Assembly (NCBI GenBank): GCA_963920665.1
Contig: OY987265.1
Location: 44,087,001 to 44,151,000, forward strand
Length of the DNA: 64,000 nt
Source: Straminergon stramineum
Lineage: Eukaryota > Streptophyta > Bryopsida > Hypnales > Calliergonaceae
Direction of reading: 5' to 3'
The position numbers and the translations under genes are program-made. The stretch's first letter is position 1. Every line of letters starts with the position of its first letter. This document shows positions 1 through 13,385 of this stretch, one piece after another. The notes beneath the pieces were generated by a model. The model made no database searches and was not told where the DNA came from. It was given only the letters and a program-made list of their open reading frames with translations.

Positions 1-154
1 TCTATTGACTGTTGGGGAAGAAGGTGATTGAATTTTATTGCCCTCAGTTTGTATGTTGACCTCCATCCCTCACCTGAACTTCTCTATATATTTTGATGAG
101 AGATCATGACATCCATTTTGCACAAGTTCTCCAAGTAGACGTGCTGCGTCATAA

Positions 155-778
155 CCCCTAAAGGACCATTATCTCCTCAGGGGAGAAAATGGATTTCGGG
201 CAGCTCCTATGGGGTTTTTTTTACATTTTTCGTTGTGATGTTTTGGAACTTTTTCTTGAGATACAAAAACACATCATAGGAGCAAAAGTTATGCCATCCT
301 AAGCACAACTTTCACCTTGCCAAGAAATAAAATAAATCCACAAAAACTTGAAATAAATTTTTTCAATAAGTGATGTGAAAGTTATGGAGCATCTTGTTTT
401 GCGGGCAATTATAACATCTTCTTGAGAAAATAGCATAGTAAATTTGTTTTTGAATTTTCACAATTTTTCAATAAGATAAGTTCCACAAGGTTTGGTTTGC
501 TTGCTAGAACAATCTCACCATTGGGATTAGTGTGTTTCAATTCTATCTTAGAGATATTAACAATTTAGTTTTTCTATCTCATAACTGCTTCTACTTAACA
601 ATTTAACTAAGAATGAAACTTATTTGATTTTTGTACTCATTCTTACACTATGCTAATGCAAGATCCTTCTGTTACATATGCAAAAAATAAAATAAAAAAT
701 CAGTTTTCACATTTTTTTTTCTCTTTGCAATAAATATGGCAGTTTTGAGTGTTTCTTGACAAAGTAAAGGCAGAGGAG
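155..778. mobile_element. TTAA-flanked inverted-repeat element E0 (class II)
   Basis: Non-autonomous element in the intron upstream of the first visible proteasome exon. The left end reads CCCCTAAAGGACCATT after ATAA (151-154); the right end reads GGCAGAGGAG before TTAA (779-782). Its right 70 bases match the reverse complement of the left end of the element at 1576-2443, and its left end matches that element's right end, so the two are relatives in opposite orientation. Termini are diverged, so the exact boundary is less certain than for the elements near 5.8 and 18 kb. No coding capacity seen. Confidence 0.6.
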
Positions 779-963
779 TTAAAAGGTAATTTGGGTTAGG
801 AGTGATCAGGATTAGGGTTGCACCACTGCAATATAAAACTTTAGAAAAGAACAGCTTTGTTGGAGGTTTGATATGTGAAATAGAGATTTGTGTATCCCAG
901 TCTGATCAAGTGGTTTCATCTGGGAAGACTTAATAAAACAATATTACTGCTGCTGATGTGCAG

Positions 964-3900
964 GACTGTTGTGGGCATTAAGTGCAAGGATGGTGTTGTA
1001 TTGGTACTGCATCCTCAACCTGAATCGCTAGTCTTGTTTTTGTGTTAAGATAAACTTAATTGGTTTCCTATTGTTTGAGTTTTGTTCAGCGTGTTAAGTT
1101 TGATCACATCTGTGAAAGCTTTGTAAATTGTCCATGTGAGGATTCATTTCATGGAATTGAGTTTACATACATATGGCTATCTTGTTCCAGGGAGTCGAGA
1201 AGCTAATCTCCTCCAAAATGTTACTGGAGGGTTCCAACCGCAGAATTCATGCTGTAGACCGTCATGCTGGCATGGTACGTTTGCTAAGGTCTCATATTTG
1301 AACTCTCCTAGAGTGTCCTCCCTTCAGTATCTATCTACACAGTTTTGGTGCACAGGCCACTCCGTGGTACTTTGCTCTTGAATACACAAAGAGTAAGTTA
1401 GATCACATTCTCTATTTGTGTGATTTTATATTGTATTCATGGATTGTTGAGAGCCTTGATAAGGCATCTGGGTTACGCACAGGCAATGGCAGGTTTGGCA
1501 TCTGATGGTAGACAGATAGTTACCAAAGCTCGCGTTGAAGCCTCAAATTATCGGAGGTACTTTTTCATTTCCTAACCCCTAGAGTTCCCAGGCACAAGAC
1601 CCTTTTTTCTGTAAAAAAAACACTCAGAATTGCCATTTTCAATCTAAACAACAAAAATTTTAAACATTTGTTTCTTTTGCATATCCAACCATAGGATCTT
1701 GCACAAGACTAGTGTGAGAATTTGTGGAAGAAATTTCAAAAACTTTGACTGTATCAAATTCAAGATATAAACTTTTATAGTGAAGAAAACAAGTATTTTT
1801 TTACTCCTAGATTGTAAGGCTATGAATCCTCTTAACTTAAAATTTTTGTACTATAGATTGTGAATCTAAATTTTTTCCTATAGAAGAATTGAGTTGAGAG
1901 TTCTAAAAAAATTCAAATATTCCCCTCTATAATTTTCTTTCTTTAAAAAATTGTTAAGTCAAAATAGGTGTGAGGTAGAAGAGAAAATTAAATTGTTGAT
2001 AACTCTAAGATGGAATTGAAACATACTAATCCCAACAGTAAGATTGTTCTAGAAAGCAAACTAAAGCATGTGCAATTGGGTTCTTTTTCAAATTGTTAAA
2101 AATTGAGTTCAAAAACAAATTCAATACATTATTTTTTAAAGAATCTGCTAAGATTACCCGCAAAACAAGAAGCTTCATAAATTTCACATTACTTATCCAA
2201 ATGGAATGAATCAAATCTTTCTGGGGTAGACAAAAATATAATCTATTAAAATTTTTTATAGAACTATTTTAATTTTAATTTTTTTTTGGTTGGCTTAACA
2301 TACATGTTTTGGGCTTACTGTGACATAATTTTTGCTCCCGGATGCCAATTGAAATAAAAATCTTATTCTTAGAAAGCTAACTAGTTTTCCTATCTCGGAA
2401 TTTTTTTCAAAATAACCGGGGAGGACTCTTGGGATTTCAGGGGATAACTTTGATTCGTCCTGGGGCTCTCTCGTACTGTATATATGAGGATTTCTCCTTC
2501 TGTTACTGATTTGGAATCAATCAAAATTTGAGGTCTAAGAATTTTATGCATGAGGATGAAGGTACTCTTGAAAAATCACCTGAAGGAATGCCGCGTGCTT
2601 CCAACTTTACCTTGACATGGATCGCTTGTTGCAGCTTTTATGGTGAGGAGGTTCCTATTGGAGAGTTGTGTGACCGTGTTGCTCATTATGCTCATCTGTG
2701 CACGCTCTATTGGTGGCTCAGGTACTCTCTGAACAGGACCCTGATTGTGCGACATGTTTACTACCGAGATATAATCAGTGGTTTTTGTCCGGTCTTTGCG
2801 ATTACAAAATCTGATTTTGGATTTGGCTGTTAAGAGTGTCTGTTAGAGTGTCTGTTTTGGAATTGTATGTGGTTGGTACGTGATTTGTGCTCAAGCTGTG
2901 CTGTGGTATATGTTTGTGTTCAGACCCTTCGGTTCTTCAGCAATCCTTGGAGGTTATGACCGTGATGGTCCTCAACTCTACATGATAGAACCTTCGGGTG
3001 TTGCCTATGTAAGGCTCTGGAATGGCTCTATACCGGTATTCCTAATGTACCATAATATTAAAATGTCAAATTGTGAGTTGCTTGTTTGGTGGTCCGATGT
3101 TAACTGAACCCATTATTCTCTTGGATTCAGCGCTATTTTGGAGCTGCAGTTGGAAAGGGTCGGCAAGCTGCTAAGACGTATGCTTCTTTCGTTGTCATTC
3201 AGTTCCAGCAATGGATTTTTTGTCAGTAGCTTGAAGTTTTGTCAGAAAAGCACTCTTTATTTCTGAGAGTAGTAACGATGCATGAACACCTAACAGTGTC
3301 AATAACCGTGGCTCTGGCTTTGTGTATATTACAGTGAAATTGAAAAATTGAATCTGACAGAGATGACTTGCAGACAAGGGGTCATTGCAGTTGCTAAAAT
3401 GTAAGCCAACCATTCATTTTTTTGTACTCTTATATTCAGGGAAAATTATGCAGGATCGATTGAAGCATGACTCTCATCTACGTTTAGGAACCTGAATTTC
3501 GTTGTCTTGGCTATGACATCTTGAAGAGCAACGTATTGTATGGCAGTAACATTGTTACCAGGTTTGTGAAGTGTTAATTTGACAGGTACCTTTTGTATGT
3601 AAATGTGAATTTTTCCAGCATTTACGGTGTGCATGATGAGGCCAAGGACAAGGCTTTTGAGTTAGAGATGAGCTGGATTTGTGACGAGTCCAACCGAGAG
3701 CATCAACGAGTGAGTTTTCTATCTTTCAATGTTTCCATTCCTCGATCTTACTGCCTGGCCACGGCATGTACTCAGCTGTACGAATCAGCTGCCTGGCCAC
3801 GAATTCAAGTTTTTATGGATACTGAAATAATCAGATCTCTACTGTACCTCCCCATTACTTATTTATACGATTTCACTTCTGTGGATACTGACACGATTTG

Positions 3901-3991
3901 TCGGTGTCAATACCAGGTTCCTGCTGACTTGTTGGCTGAAGCCAAGACGGCCGCTAAGGAGGCACAGGAAGAAGACATGGATGCTGATTAA
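964..3991 (+). CDS. PAG1: 20S proteasome subunit alpha type-3 (alpha-7), 5' exon(s) outside window
   Basis: Encodes the alpha-7 subunit of the 20S proteasome, one of seven alpha subunits that gate the proteolytic chamber in cytosol and nucleus. Nine exons join in phase: 964-1003, 1191-1274, 1483-1556, 2635-2721, 2924-3008, 3131-3177, 3335-3400, 3619-3709 and 3917-3991 (TAA stop). All introns are GT-AG. The product starts inside the protein at TVVGIKCKDGVVL and runs through GVEKLISSKML, GRQIVTKARVEA, YAHLCTLYWWLRPFG, GGYDRDGPQLYMIEPSG, RYFGAAVGKGRQAAK and DEAKDKAFELEMSWICDES, ending EEDMDAD, the typical acidic C-terminus of the plant subunit. The missing N-terminus (about 35 residues) must be encoded left of the window. 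There is no frameshift or stop in the coding exons. Two TTAA-flanked elements sit in introns and do not touch splice sites. Confidence 0.95.
1576..2443. mobile_element. TTAA-type element E1 inside a proteasome gene intron
   Basis: Sits wholly within the intron at 1557-2634. The left end is CCCCTAGAGTTCCCAGGC after CTAA (1572-1575); the right end is CTTGGGATTTCAGGGG before ATAA (2444-2447). The inverted termini match imperfectly over about 15 bases. Interior segments (an AACAATCTCACCATTGG-like stretch, seen as its reverse complement near 2030) recur at 500-560 and 8590-8640, defining a family. No ORF of interest. Confidence 0.7.
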
Positions 3992-5812
3992 GAAGCAATC
4001 CTCTATTAACGAGCTGCAAAATGCTTAAGAATCCTTACAATAGTCGAGTTTTATTCGTGCAGGGATGTACATTCCATTCATAGATTTCACTCAATTTCTG
4101 CATCACAGGATTTTGGAACACCGTGATTGTTGTTCTTGCATATGTAAAGTTTGCTAGGCATGGACGACGCAGGTCTTTTCCCCCTCAAACTTGTTGTAGG
4201 CAATCTTTTGGCTGTTTATTTGTCTTACTAATCTTGAGTCCCCTGGATTCGAGGGCAAATCAAGATAGGTCGGTCCATTGGATTGATTCCTCGACAATGC
4301 ATTGATTGCATGTTCCATCATGGTGTAGAGATAAAGAAAGGTAGAATTGCCCAAATGCGACCCCAGGTCAATTGTGATCACTACCACTGGATCCAATTCC
4401 ACTGTCTGCAACCTAATGTAATGAACACTTTACTCAGTTTCTATTACATTCCTGGTGTTGAATGTGGTAGAAAAGGTTGCAATTGAGCTGAAAGAAGGTG
4501 ATTTTGTAGATTGAATGAATACAACCATGAGCTTATTGCATGTACATTCTGTAAATACTCACTAAAAATTTATGACTACTGAATGGTATTTTTTAGTTTT
4601 GGAATTGCATATGTACTTTGTGTATGTCAAAGCATTACTTATTTTGTCTAGATTGATAACGGATTCTCTTGAATTTATGGTTTTCCATGCTGCTATAAAC
4701 TCTCATTTCACAAAAAATCTCTAGTTTTAATGAATATGTTCTTTATATTCATAGCAATGGGTCCACTTATTTTGTTTGTGATGCTTTTGGATGCTTTCAT
4801 TTGGCACCTCTTTCAATTCTCATTTTTCATTGCATTTTAATTTTAAAATCAACATGTACATTGACATGTCCCAACCACTCATGCTTGAAATCTCTAGAAC
4901 AAAATTTGAATTCAAGGGAGTGGAAAGTGATCTTAAATATACTATTTTTTTATTGTGGAAGATGAAGCTCATATTTTAGCTTGTTCGAAAAGCTAATTGT
5001 TATTTATTTGTTTAGACCTAGAGATGAATTGTTGAGCTTGCTAGTGTATCTAATGAGGCAAGGAAGGAGAAAACACTAGACAAGAGTGTATGGTTGTTTT
5101 TGCAAGAAAATCTTTAAATTCAAAAGCACTCATGTTTGACAACTTTAGCCATACTTGTAGTTGAACACAAGTTTAGGGTTTAATCAAATCTATAGAGTGA
5201 TGAGTCTTTTAGCTACAATGTAAGGGATATATATATTTTCCACTACAATGAAATGTAATGTGGAGTGTTCTATAATATCATTCAAAATACCAATCTGAAT
5301 TTTTACATAGCTACACACTTCAAGCATTTTTGAGTCAATTTTTCTTAAAAGATGGAAAGAAGATATATCTAGTTTACTTTAATTTTCTTTTTTCACTTTT
5401 ATAGAATTAGTTATAAATTTTTGAGGATGGAATCAAGGTGCTCTAAAATCATCCGCATCCTAAAATGTTCACCTTTGTAACAATAAAAGCTCTAATATGT
5501 GTACTTAAGTTAGAAGTGCTTTTAGAATGGAGCTATTGTCCACTAGGAAAATAGACCCAATTATATTATATAATCTATCTTGGACATGCATCAAATATTC
5601 TTTGTAATTACTTTGAGAATAAGACAAGATATGCACAAAATCAAATCTTAAAAATGCTGAAACCTATGCCCAAACTCTAGAAGTATTAAAGTAGGAGCTA
5701 TAGCATGCAAAATTAGAATAAACCACCCCACCAAAGTATTCAAAATACACACAAAAATACTTTGAATCACATCAATAGAAATCACAACCCAATGTCCCAA
5801 TTCTTATCTTTG
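3992..5812 (+). other. 3' UTR and downstream flank of the proteasome gene, no further gene seen
   Basis: The first several hundred bases after the stop are of ordinary composition and probably contain the 3' UTR; the poly(A) site cannot be fixed but may lie near 4490-4570. From about 4600 the sequence becomes AT-rich intergenic DNA. Short open frames here show no recognisable protein. Confidence 0.4.
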
Positions 5813-5816
5813 TTAA

Positions 5817-6632
5817 CCCCTAAATGCCCAAGCCTTTCCATGTGTGTTTCGACTATGAAAAAAGAGCATAGGCTTATAGTTATCCCCAACCCCCAAAAAT
5901 GTTGTTTTTTTAAAAATCTAACCATATAGATGTCTAAAGAGCTTGCTTATTATAGTGTGAGTACCAATTTTGAGAGCAAAATTGCATAGAAGTTGTGAGA
6001 TTATAACTAGAGAAATGTACATTTTCTATTTTTAGTATATTGCCCCTCCTCACAATGTTTCAAAAATTTGCATATAAGATTTTATTGGGATTGGACGTGA
6101 CATGAACAACTTAAAATTGTGTTAGCACACTAAAATGCATTTCCAAAAACCTTAAGTTCAAATGAAGAGCTATCAAACTCATTACACAATCCACCTTGCA
6201 ATTGTTGAAATGCAATTTTTTTTGATAAGTAGAAATTGAAATTAACTCCAAATCAACATTTGCATGTTTAAATTTTCAATGGTGAAATTCATGAAAACAC
6301 TTTACTCTTTCCATTGGGACCATTTTCAAAGCAAATGGATAAGTACAATTTCTTAGATCTCAAATCAAGTGAAATTGGCAAGCTTTGCTCAAAGCCAAGA
6401 AATCAAGTAAAATTTGCAAGTTTTACTCTTCCACTAAGATACATATATGCCTTTGAGGACCTCTCAAAAATCCAGTCTTTACCTTTTTCTGTAAAAAATA
6501 AAAAATTTCAGTAGTTAACCTTTGAAATTGCCCGTAAAAAATTTTAAACCGGGCAGAGGAATTTAACTGCCCATCCCCAAATGAGCCTGAAATTTCAGAT
6601 CGACCATATATGGACGGTTGGGCATTTAGGGG
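5817..6632. mobile_element. TTAA-flanked element E2 (class I), best-preserved termini
   Basis: 816 bp. The left terminus CCCCTAAATGCCCAA follows TTAA (5813-5816). The right terminus TTGGGCATTTAGGGG precedes TCAA (6633-6636) and is a perfect inverted copy over 15 bases. Subterminally there is a short hairpin near the right end (CGACCATATATGGACGG). The interior is closely similar to the element at 18066-18878 over its whole length, for example ATGGATAAGTACAATTTCTT in both. No transposase-like ORF, so it is non-autonomous. Confidence 0.85.
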
Positions 6633-6636
6633 TCAA

Positions 6637-9333
6637 CTACAACATTGTTAACAACCTAGCTCAAACAATAGTCATGCAAAAACACTTAGAGTTGAAAATT
6701 GGGATTTGAAGTCATTCATTATTAGATTACACAAATCAACAACAATGAAAAGTTCTAAAGAAAATCAAATCTCTATGTAGCACATGTGTTCAAGAATCGA
6801 TTCTTTTATATCACCATATACTCATATTATAACATTCATTCCTTCCAATTAAAATAGTTCTCCAAATGTCCTTAGTTGGAAAAAAATATCCAATTTCTAA
6901 TTTGTATTATGAATCTTCTTACTATTTTCAAAGAATGCAAGCTTTGAAGCCTACAACCACAAAGTCAAACTTGATGTCCTTTGCTTTGTATTCTCTAATT
7001 TGCCACCAAATTTGAATGAGAACTATTTTATTTTATTTTTAAAATAAATCTATCAAAGTATTTCACTCATCAATCTAGTACTTAGTCACAAAATTTGAAG
7101 CTAGCAAATTTTCATCATATCAAAGGGGATTTTTGCAATCCACCATCTCATGGCCATGATCATTCACATCAATCATTAAAAATTACATTAAAATATTTTA
7201 TTTCTATTTCATGGACCAAATGATTGGATGCTTTTGAGTTTTGGTATTGTAATAAATTAATTTTTTTTGCATACAATATTGATTAGAATACTATGTTGAA
7301 GTTCAAATTTTGAATTATTTTTTGGAAATTCATAAAATCTCCTTTATTATGAATTTGAATTTGGCATAAAATTGCCTTCATACTAGGGAAGGGATTTTTT
7401 GGAGAATATACAAGCTTGTCACCACTAGCCAAGGCATTTTGCCCTTTCAATGTAATGGCCTTGGAACCGCAAGTATTTCATCATGATTTCAAAAGACAAT
7501 GTTGGATGTGATTAAGGAAAATTCAACTTCATCAAGAGAAATCATATTGTATCTAAAGATAAAAGATTTTGTTTTGGGTCATCCATAATGGATGCATCCA
7601 CTAGGCTATATGCATGTTGTATCTAGATATTGTTGCATGAACCCCTAAAACACATGCCAAGCTTGCGACCTTCATTGTAAATAAGAAGCTATGATTGTAG
7701 TAAAGGACAAAATTATTAGATCATTATTGAGTAGAAATTTGTTGGTACCAAATGACAATAGTAGCTACCCAAAAAAAAGTCTTCAAAGAAAATGAGCTAC
7801 TAATGGATATTTGTTCTAACTACCAAGGGTTTCAAACTCCTAATTATCCATGTATTGTACAAGTCATAAGGTACACAATTAGTGACTTCAATGGGATTTT
7901 AAATCATTTCAAATGATAGATTGTTTTAGAAACAATTGTCTAAAAACATCCTAAATCGGTATAGGTATATAACTTTATATTCTTTGAAAAATTCCTTGGT
8001 GATGAATTCCAATAATGAAAAAATTTCTAAATACTCCCAAATCCTAGAAGCTAACCTATACAAGAATTTAAATGCATAAATATAAACAACTTGGTGAATA
8101 AAGAAAATTTCATTCATATTCTACATATCTAATCTAAATTCACATATGTTAATAGCTTTATCCTTTTACTAAAGATTGCAAAACAAAAAAGATTAAAATG
8201 AATATCTTCTTTTGAGCCATCTTTAACACAAATTCAATATTATCTAGATATTATTAAAAATAAGAAAAATTCAACATTGTAGATTAAATAATGGCAAAAC
8301 AGATCAAATGGTTGGGAGCAAAAGTTATGTCACACAAAGCTCAAAATAATAAAGAGGGGCAAGGGAAAAGTCTACAAAATTTTAAATATTTTTTTAAATA
8401 TTTTTGTTTCTAATAGATAATACTATCTAAATGAAAATATTTCGTTTGTTCCATTTAGTTAAGTGAAAGTTATATAGCATCTTGTTTTTCAAGTAGTTGT
8501 AGCATCTTCTTGGGTAAAAAAGTGTATTGGATCCATTATTTAATTCCATTTTTACAATTTTCATAACAACAAAAGTTGCACAAGATTTATTTTGATTGTA
8601 AGAACAATCTCACCATTGGAATTAGTGAGTATCAATTCTATCTTAGAGCTATCAACAATTTATCTTTTCCCACTATCTTGTACCTATTTCTACTTAATAC
8701 CTTTTTAAAGAATGGAAATTACATGTGTATTTTTTTAATGTTTTTTCCAAGATTCGTAACTCAATTTTTATTGATAAAAATATGAAAATGAAAAATCTTA
8801 TATGAAAAAAATTTAAGTAAAAAAAGATTCAAAGTCTTAAGAAACTAGTTTGCCAATGTGCCAAAAACTATGTTTTCTTCACTTTGAACTCAAACATCTT
8901 GCAATCTATGCAGTCAAAGTTTCTGAAACTCCTTCCACACATTTCCATAATAGTCTATTACAAGATCCTATGGTTAGATATGAAGGAAAAAAAAGTTTGA
9001 AACTTCATGGTCTTTACACTAGAAGTATCATTTTGGAGCGATTTTTTCATGGCTCGGGCATTTTAGAAGCTAATAAGGATAATACATTTTTTTCTTGAAT
9101 AATGCATGATGTGGTTGTTTCTTCCTATAGGTAAATTTCATTAACTTCTTTGAAGTTCTACAAATGATTTATTTCAACAAAAGGTGATTTTCTTTCATAA
9201 TTTTTTCTATAATAAATTATTGACTACTAGAGTAGTGATTTTCCACAAATATTTCAATTAATTTTCTTCCATGCCTATCCAAGATTTTGTATACATAATG
9301 AAATTCCAAACAATTCACCCTCCAAAATCACCT
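6637..9333. other. AT-rich intergenic DNA with repeat relics, no gene seen
   Basis: No convincing coding region on either strand. The part around 8310-8650 is related to the interiors of the elements at 155-778 and 1576-2443 (shared GGAGCAAAAGTTATG and AACAATCTCACCATTGG), so at least one decayed class II element lies here. Its ends could not be fixed; a CCCCTAAAACACATG after TGAA near 7640 is a possible but unpaired left end. Confidence 0.45.
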
Positions 9334-9337
9334 TTAA

Positions 9338-9480
9338 CCCCTAAAGTTCATGGGCCTTTTTTCATCAAAAATACTCATAAGTCATAACTACCATTTTTGA
9401 TTCACTAGAAGAAATCCCCATTTTTTTTGGCAAATTAAAAAACAAGAAAATACATTTATTCTAATGTCACTCATGCTAAT
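9338..9480. mobile_element. Left end of a class II TTAA-type element, right end not found
   Basis: TTAA at 9334-9337 is followed by CCCCTAAAGTTCATGGGCC, then a stretch aligning with the left end of the element at 1576 (CCCTTTTTTC and CATAACTACCATTTTTGATT-like tracts). I found no matching right terminus downstream. The element may be truncated or broken by later insertions, and only the visible end is listed. Confidence 0.4.
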
Positions 9481-12400
9481 GTGGATGTTCAACAAAATCT
9501 ATCTAGATTGATGTGGCAAAAACACACAAAAATCTCAGATGATGGGCCTTGTTTTAGTGTGATGTCTACTTAAACATGGTCAAAGAAGGTACCAAAAGTG
9601 TGCTATGTGGCAGCTACATCACCTCCATATAAGAGCCCATGTGGGCAAACATGGTCATGTTAGCAACTTCTTCATCTAGGCCCTTGCTGATGTGGGACAT
9701 GCCATAGCATCCACATGGCGATGACATGGAAGAGGAAAATTCATGACGTGTCTAGTGCGTTGTGCCCTAGGTCTTGTGTATTTGGATGTCTTCTATGATG
9801 TACACATGTTTTTCTGGACATCAATAATAACATGAGGTTAATTCTTTTAAACATCATATAGCATTTGCTATGTGTTGTGGCATGCTTGTGGAGACATGAA
9901 AACGTCATAGACGATGATTTCTATAACATGCTTGATGTGCATGTTTTCATTTTGTGAAACATCAACTTAAAAATCCTCACATTTTATGACGTCAATTTAG
10001 ATGTACACTATACACCATATATAATAGGTCATATACAATACGCCATACATTGTACATAATATACCGTACCTTGTACAATGTATGCAATACATCATACATA
10101 ATATGCCATACATAGAACACCATATTTGGCAATAATGTCACATTGCTTAAAAGTCATTTAATGTGAGTATAATGACATGATAAGACAAATTATTTATACA
10201 AATGGGGTGGTAGGAGGGAAGACAAACCATATGGGATAAAGAAACCATATGACATGTGCAAAATTGTCTAAGTGGATGTCGCAAAAAGCATTTGGACATC
10301 CCATCTCCAAAATATTAAAAGAAACCCAAGTTTTTCATAGTCTTAGCCCTCAAACATTGAAGTCTAAGGAAACATCAAGTTGTCCAAGGGTGAATGACTT
10401 GAAACGTTAGACTTTCGTAGATGTTTGGGAGAATAGTGGAAGATTTTTTGTGACAATAATTTGATGCTCTAACAAACAATAATGCTTTATTTGACCTAAT
10501 TACTAACATATTGATATTTTTCAAAGGTCCAAAAAAACTTGGAGTGTCATGTTGGCAAGCTGAGTTGTTTTGACTCTAGATAAGTCAGTGAAAATTATTG
10601 CAATTTGTATTTACAAAGCTTATGAATGTAAAGTTTAATTTTGTATTACATTTTTTCAAAAATTTCAATTACATGGATAATTGTACATCCATTGAATGCA
10701 ATTACTCAAAGTAAAAAAATGGGGAAGGGCAACCACATGGCATGCTTGTGGAATAAAGGAGAAACATGACTTTCAACATGACACATGATGTGGCCTCAAG
10801 GGGTGCAATACTTAAAATAAAAAGGATACATGTGTGAACATGATGAATTTAATGAAGGGGTATTATTTTTTGTCTATTTTTTATTTTCCACCCTATCATT
10901 ATATAATTTTCTAATATGGCTCATTAAATGAGAGGCATACATTAATTGTAATTCCCAATTTCAATGAATATATCATATGCTCCTTAGTTCAATTTTTTGG
11001 CACTACTCACAATTACATAATTGGGTGTAGGGTTTAGGGTTCACAATTAAGGGGCTTCTCAACCCTTTAACCCTCTTATGTTGAGAAATTCATATCTAAT
11101 TCCATAAAGCTCTAAAAAATATGAAACAACTTGAATTCGATGCCAATTCCATTTGTCTTTTAAGGATAAAAACACAAACAATTTAACTTGATAGTTTCAA
11201 GTAGACTAAGTGGGTGGAAGCCATCTTTAACAAAAATGCTCTAGTTCAAGCTTATTTTGAACAATAAGGGTTGTGGAAACAAAAAAAAGGCTAAAAATGT
11301 GATCCCTATCTTAGTTGAAGAGAGAAGATCCAAGAAATTGTTTAGATACAAGCTTTGAGATAATGCACCCTAAAAGCATTCTTAGCTCTTTATAAGATAC
11401 AAAGCCCTTTGTGAAGAAACTAGCATGTAAAGTAGCGAGTACAAACAGTGTGTGTGGTTTGAGCACTTAGGCAGGTCCAACATACCATCATAGGGCTAGC
11501 TTAATGTGAGAATTTGGTTAATTACATACAAATCAATGCAAATAACTCATATGTCCGTCCAAACATATAATGGCTAGATCAAGAATCTTGAATAATTAAT
11601 ATGTGGTGTGGTTATGAATCAAAGCCTCATAAAAAATTAATTGGAGGTCAATTAAAATGCTCAATAAGGTAATTTACCAATGTGTAGTTGTTAGTAAATA
11701 CAACACATTCATTTGTGAATAATAAAAGTTCTAGCTAAATACACCCGAGATTGCATGTGAAAGACTGATGACCTTCATTTAGCCCAAAATTTAATAGAAA
11801 GTGTGGACAAGGAATATCTTTCATGTGCACTAAATTTTAGGGCATTTGAAAATATGAGTCAAAAGTTATGGCTAAATATGTAGTTTGTTTCTCAACTTGG
11901 GCAATTTGGGCAAATCTAGAAAAATCACTTTTTTCAAAAATAAAAAATTGAAATTGGTTTTCTAGATTTTTCATATACATGGAAAGTTTTGAATCATTTC
12001 ATTTTGATCAATGAATCAAAAGTTATAAGATGTTTTAGTTTATAGGAAAGTATGTATATATTCTCTACTCTAAAATAAACTTTGAAGTCTTTTATTTAAC
12101 CCAATTTTCAATATTTTTGGAAAAAAAATAAAAACTTTACATGCAAATTGTTTATCACAACATTACCACCATTGGAATTGGCTTTTTTCAATTCCATTAA
12201 TAAATTTTTAACAATTTCGTATTTTAGATCATTCTCTACATCTTTCTACTTACTATTTTTTCCTATATGTTGTACAACTCCATATGATCTAAATATTTTC
12301 ATGCATATAGCCAACTTGCCTTGAAGAATGAATCTAAAGAAGCACCACCATTTTGGACATTTTTTCATACGAATGTTACCTTGTAAAGTGCAATTACCAT

Positions 12401-13385
12401 TTTTTCACAAGGCAAAATTGAACACTTTCATTGTCATGTTTGCCTTATAAAAATTTATTAGAGTGATATTTTGATAATGATGTGTAATAACTAGTGAGGC
12501 AAGAATCATGAGCGTATGTTTCCAATCATATGAAGATGCTATTGAAGACATGTTGAAACTTATTTTGAATTTTATTACAAATGATTATATTATATATTTA
12601 TATTTTTGTAATTTAATGACTTGATGAATCGAAGTTTTTAAATTTATAAATGTAACAACTTAGTAAATTTCAAAGTCACTAATTGTTTAATGATTTAAAA
12701 TTGAAAATATTTTATGATAATTTTTTGTTTAATTTCGTTTCAAGTAGATGATTATACATTTTTTATTTTTTTATAGTATTTCTAGTATCTAAATATAAGT
12801 ATTCAATCAATTTTTAAGTCACTAAGAATATTTGCTACAAGAACATGTAATTTTTCATTAGATTTTAGAGGCACAAATCTTAAAACAACACCATTCAAAT
12901 TCACTGAAAATATCTCTAAGGCTATTGTTGCCAATTAAAAGGATAAACTTTTATATGAAAATATTATGCCACAAGATTAATATGTTCATAATTTTAAAAA
13001 TATAATAAACTAGTATCATTTTATATTATATTATATTCTTTAATATTGATTTATTAATGTTTTTTCATTGTTTTTGAAAATCCTATAATATGCCAATATT
13101 TGACTATAATCCATCTTGAATTCTAAAATTAAACTTGTTTTTATTATAAATTGAAATATCTTTTAAATTATTTTAAAGTTATCTTGCTACTTAAAGAGAT
13201 TCACTGAAGGAATTTGTTAGCAAGGGAAATCAATTGTACTATGTCTATTGACTTGCATGTTGTGATTTTTTCAATGAAGTTGGTACAACTAATTGTATAT
13301 TGTTCAATGTTTTTATTGCATTGTATTGAAGTGGGCAATCCATTTAAGTTTTTAGGCCATAAAACTTGCCCATTCCTTTCAATGT
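9481..13385. other. Intergenic, AT-rich, no gene seen
   Basis: Only short frames without recognisable products. A stretch near 10180-10260 (GGGGTGGTAGGAGG with flanks) recurs at about 55070-55120, so part of this is dispersed repeat. The block at 12060-12260 resembles class II TTAA-element interiors. Confidence 0.4.
10008..10125. repeat. Degenerate tandem repeat of CATACAT/ATACAAT units
   Basis: About 120 bp made of short, imperfect units such as CATATACAATACGCCATACA and variants (ATACATCATACATAATATGC). It looks like a decayed short-period array. Confidence 0.5.

Noticed and set aside
7636..7655. CCCCTAAAACACATG after TGAA as another TTAA-type terminus
   Set aside because: No inverted partner found and the flank is not TTAA; may be coincidence or a relic.
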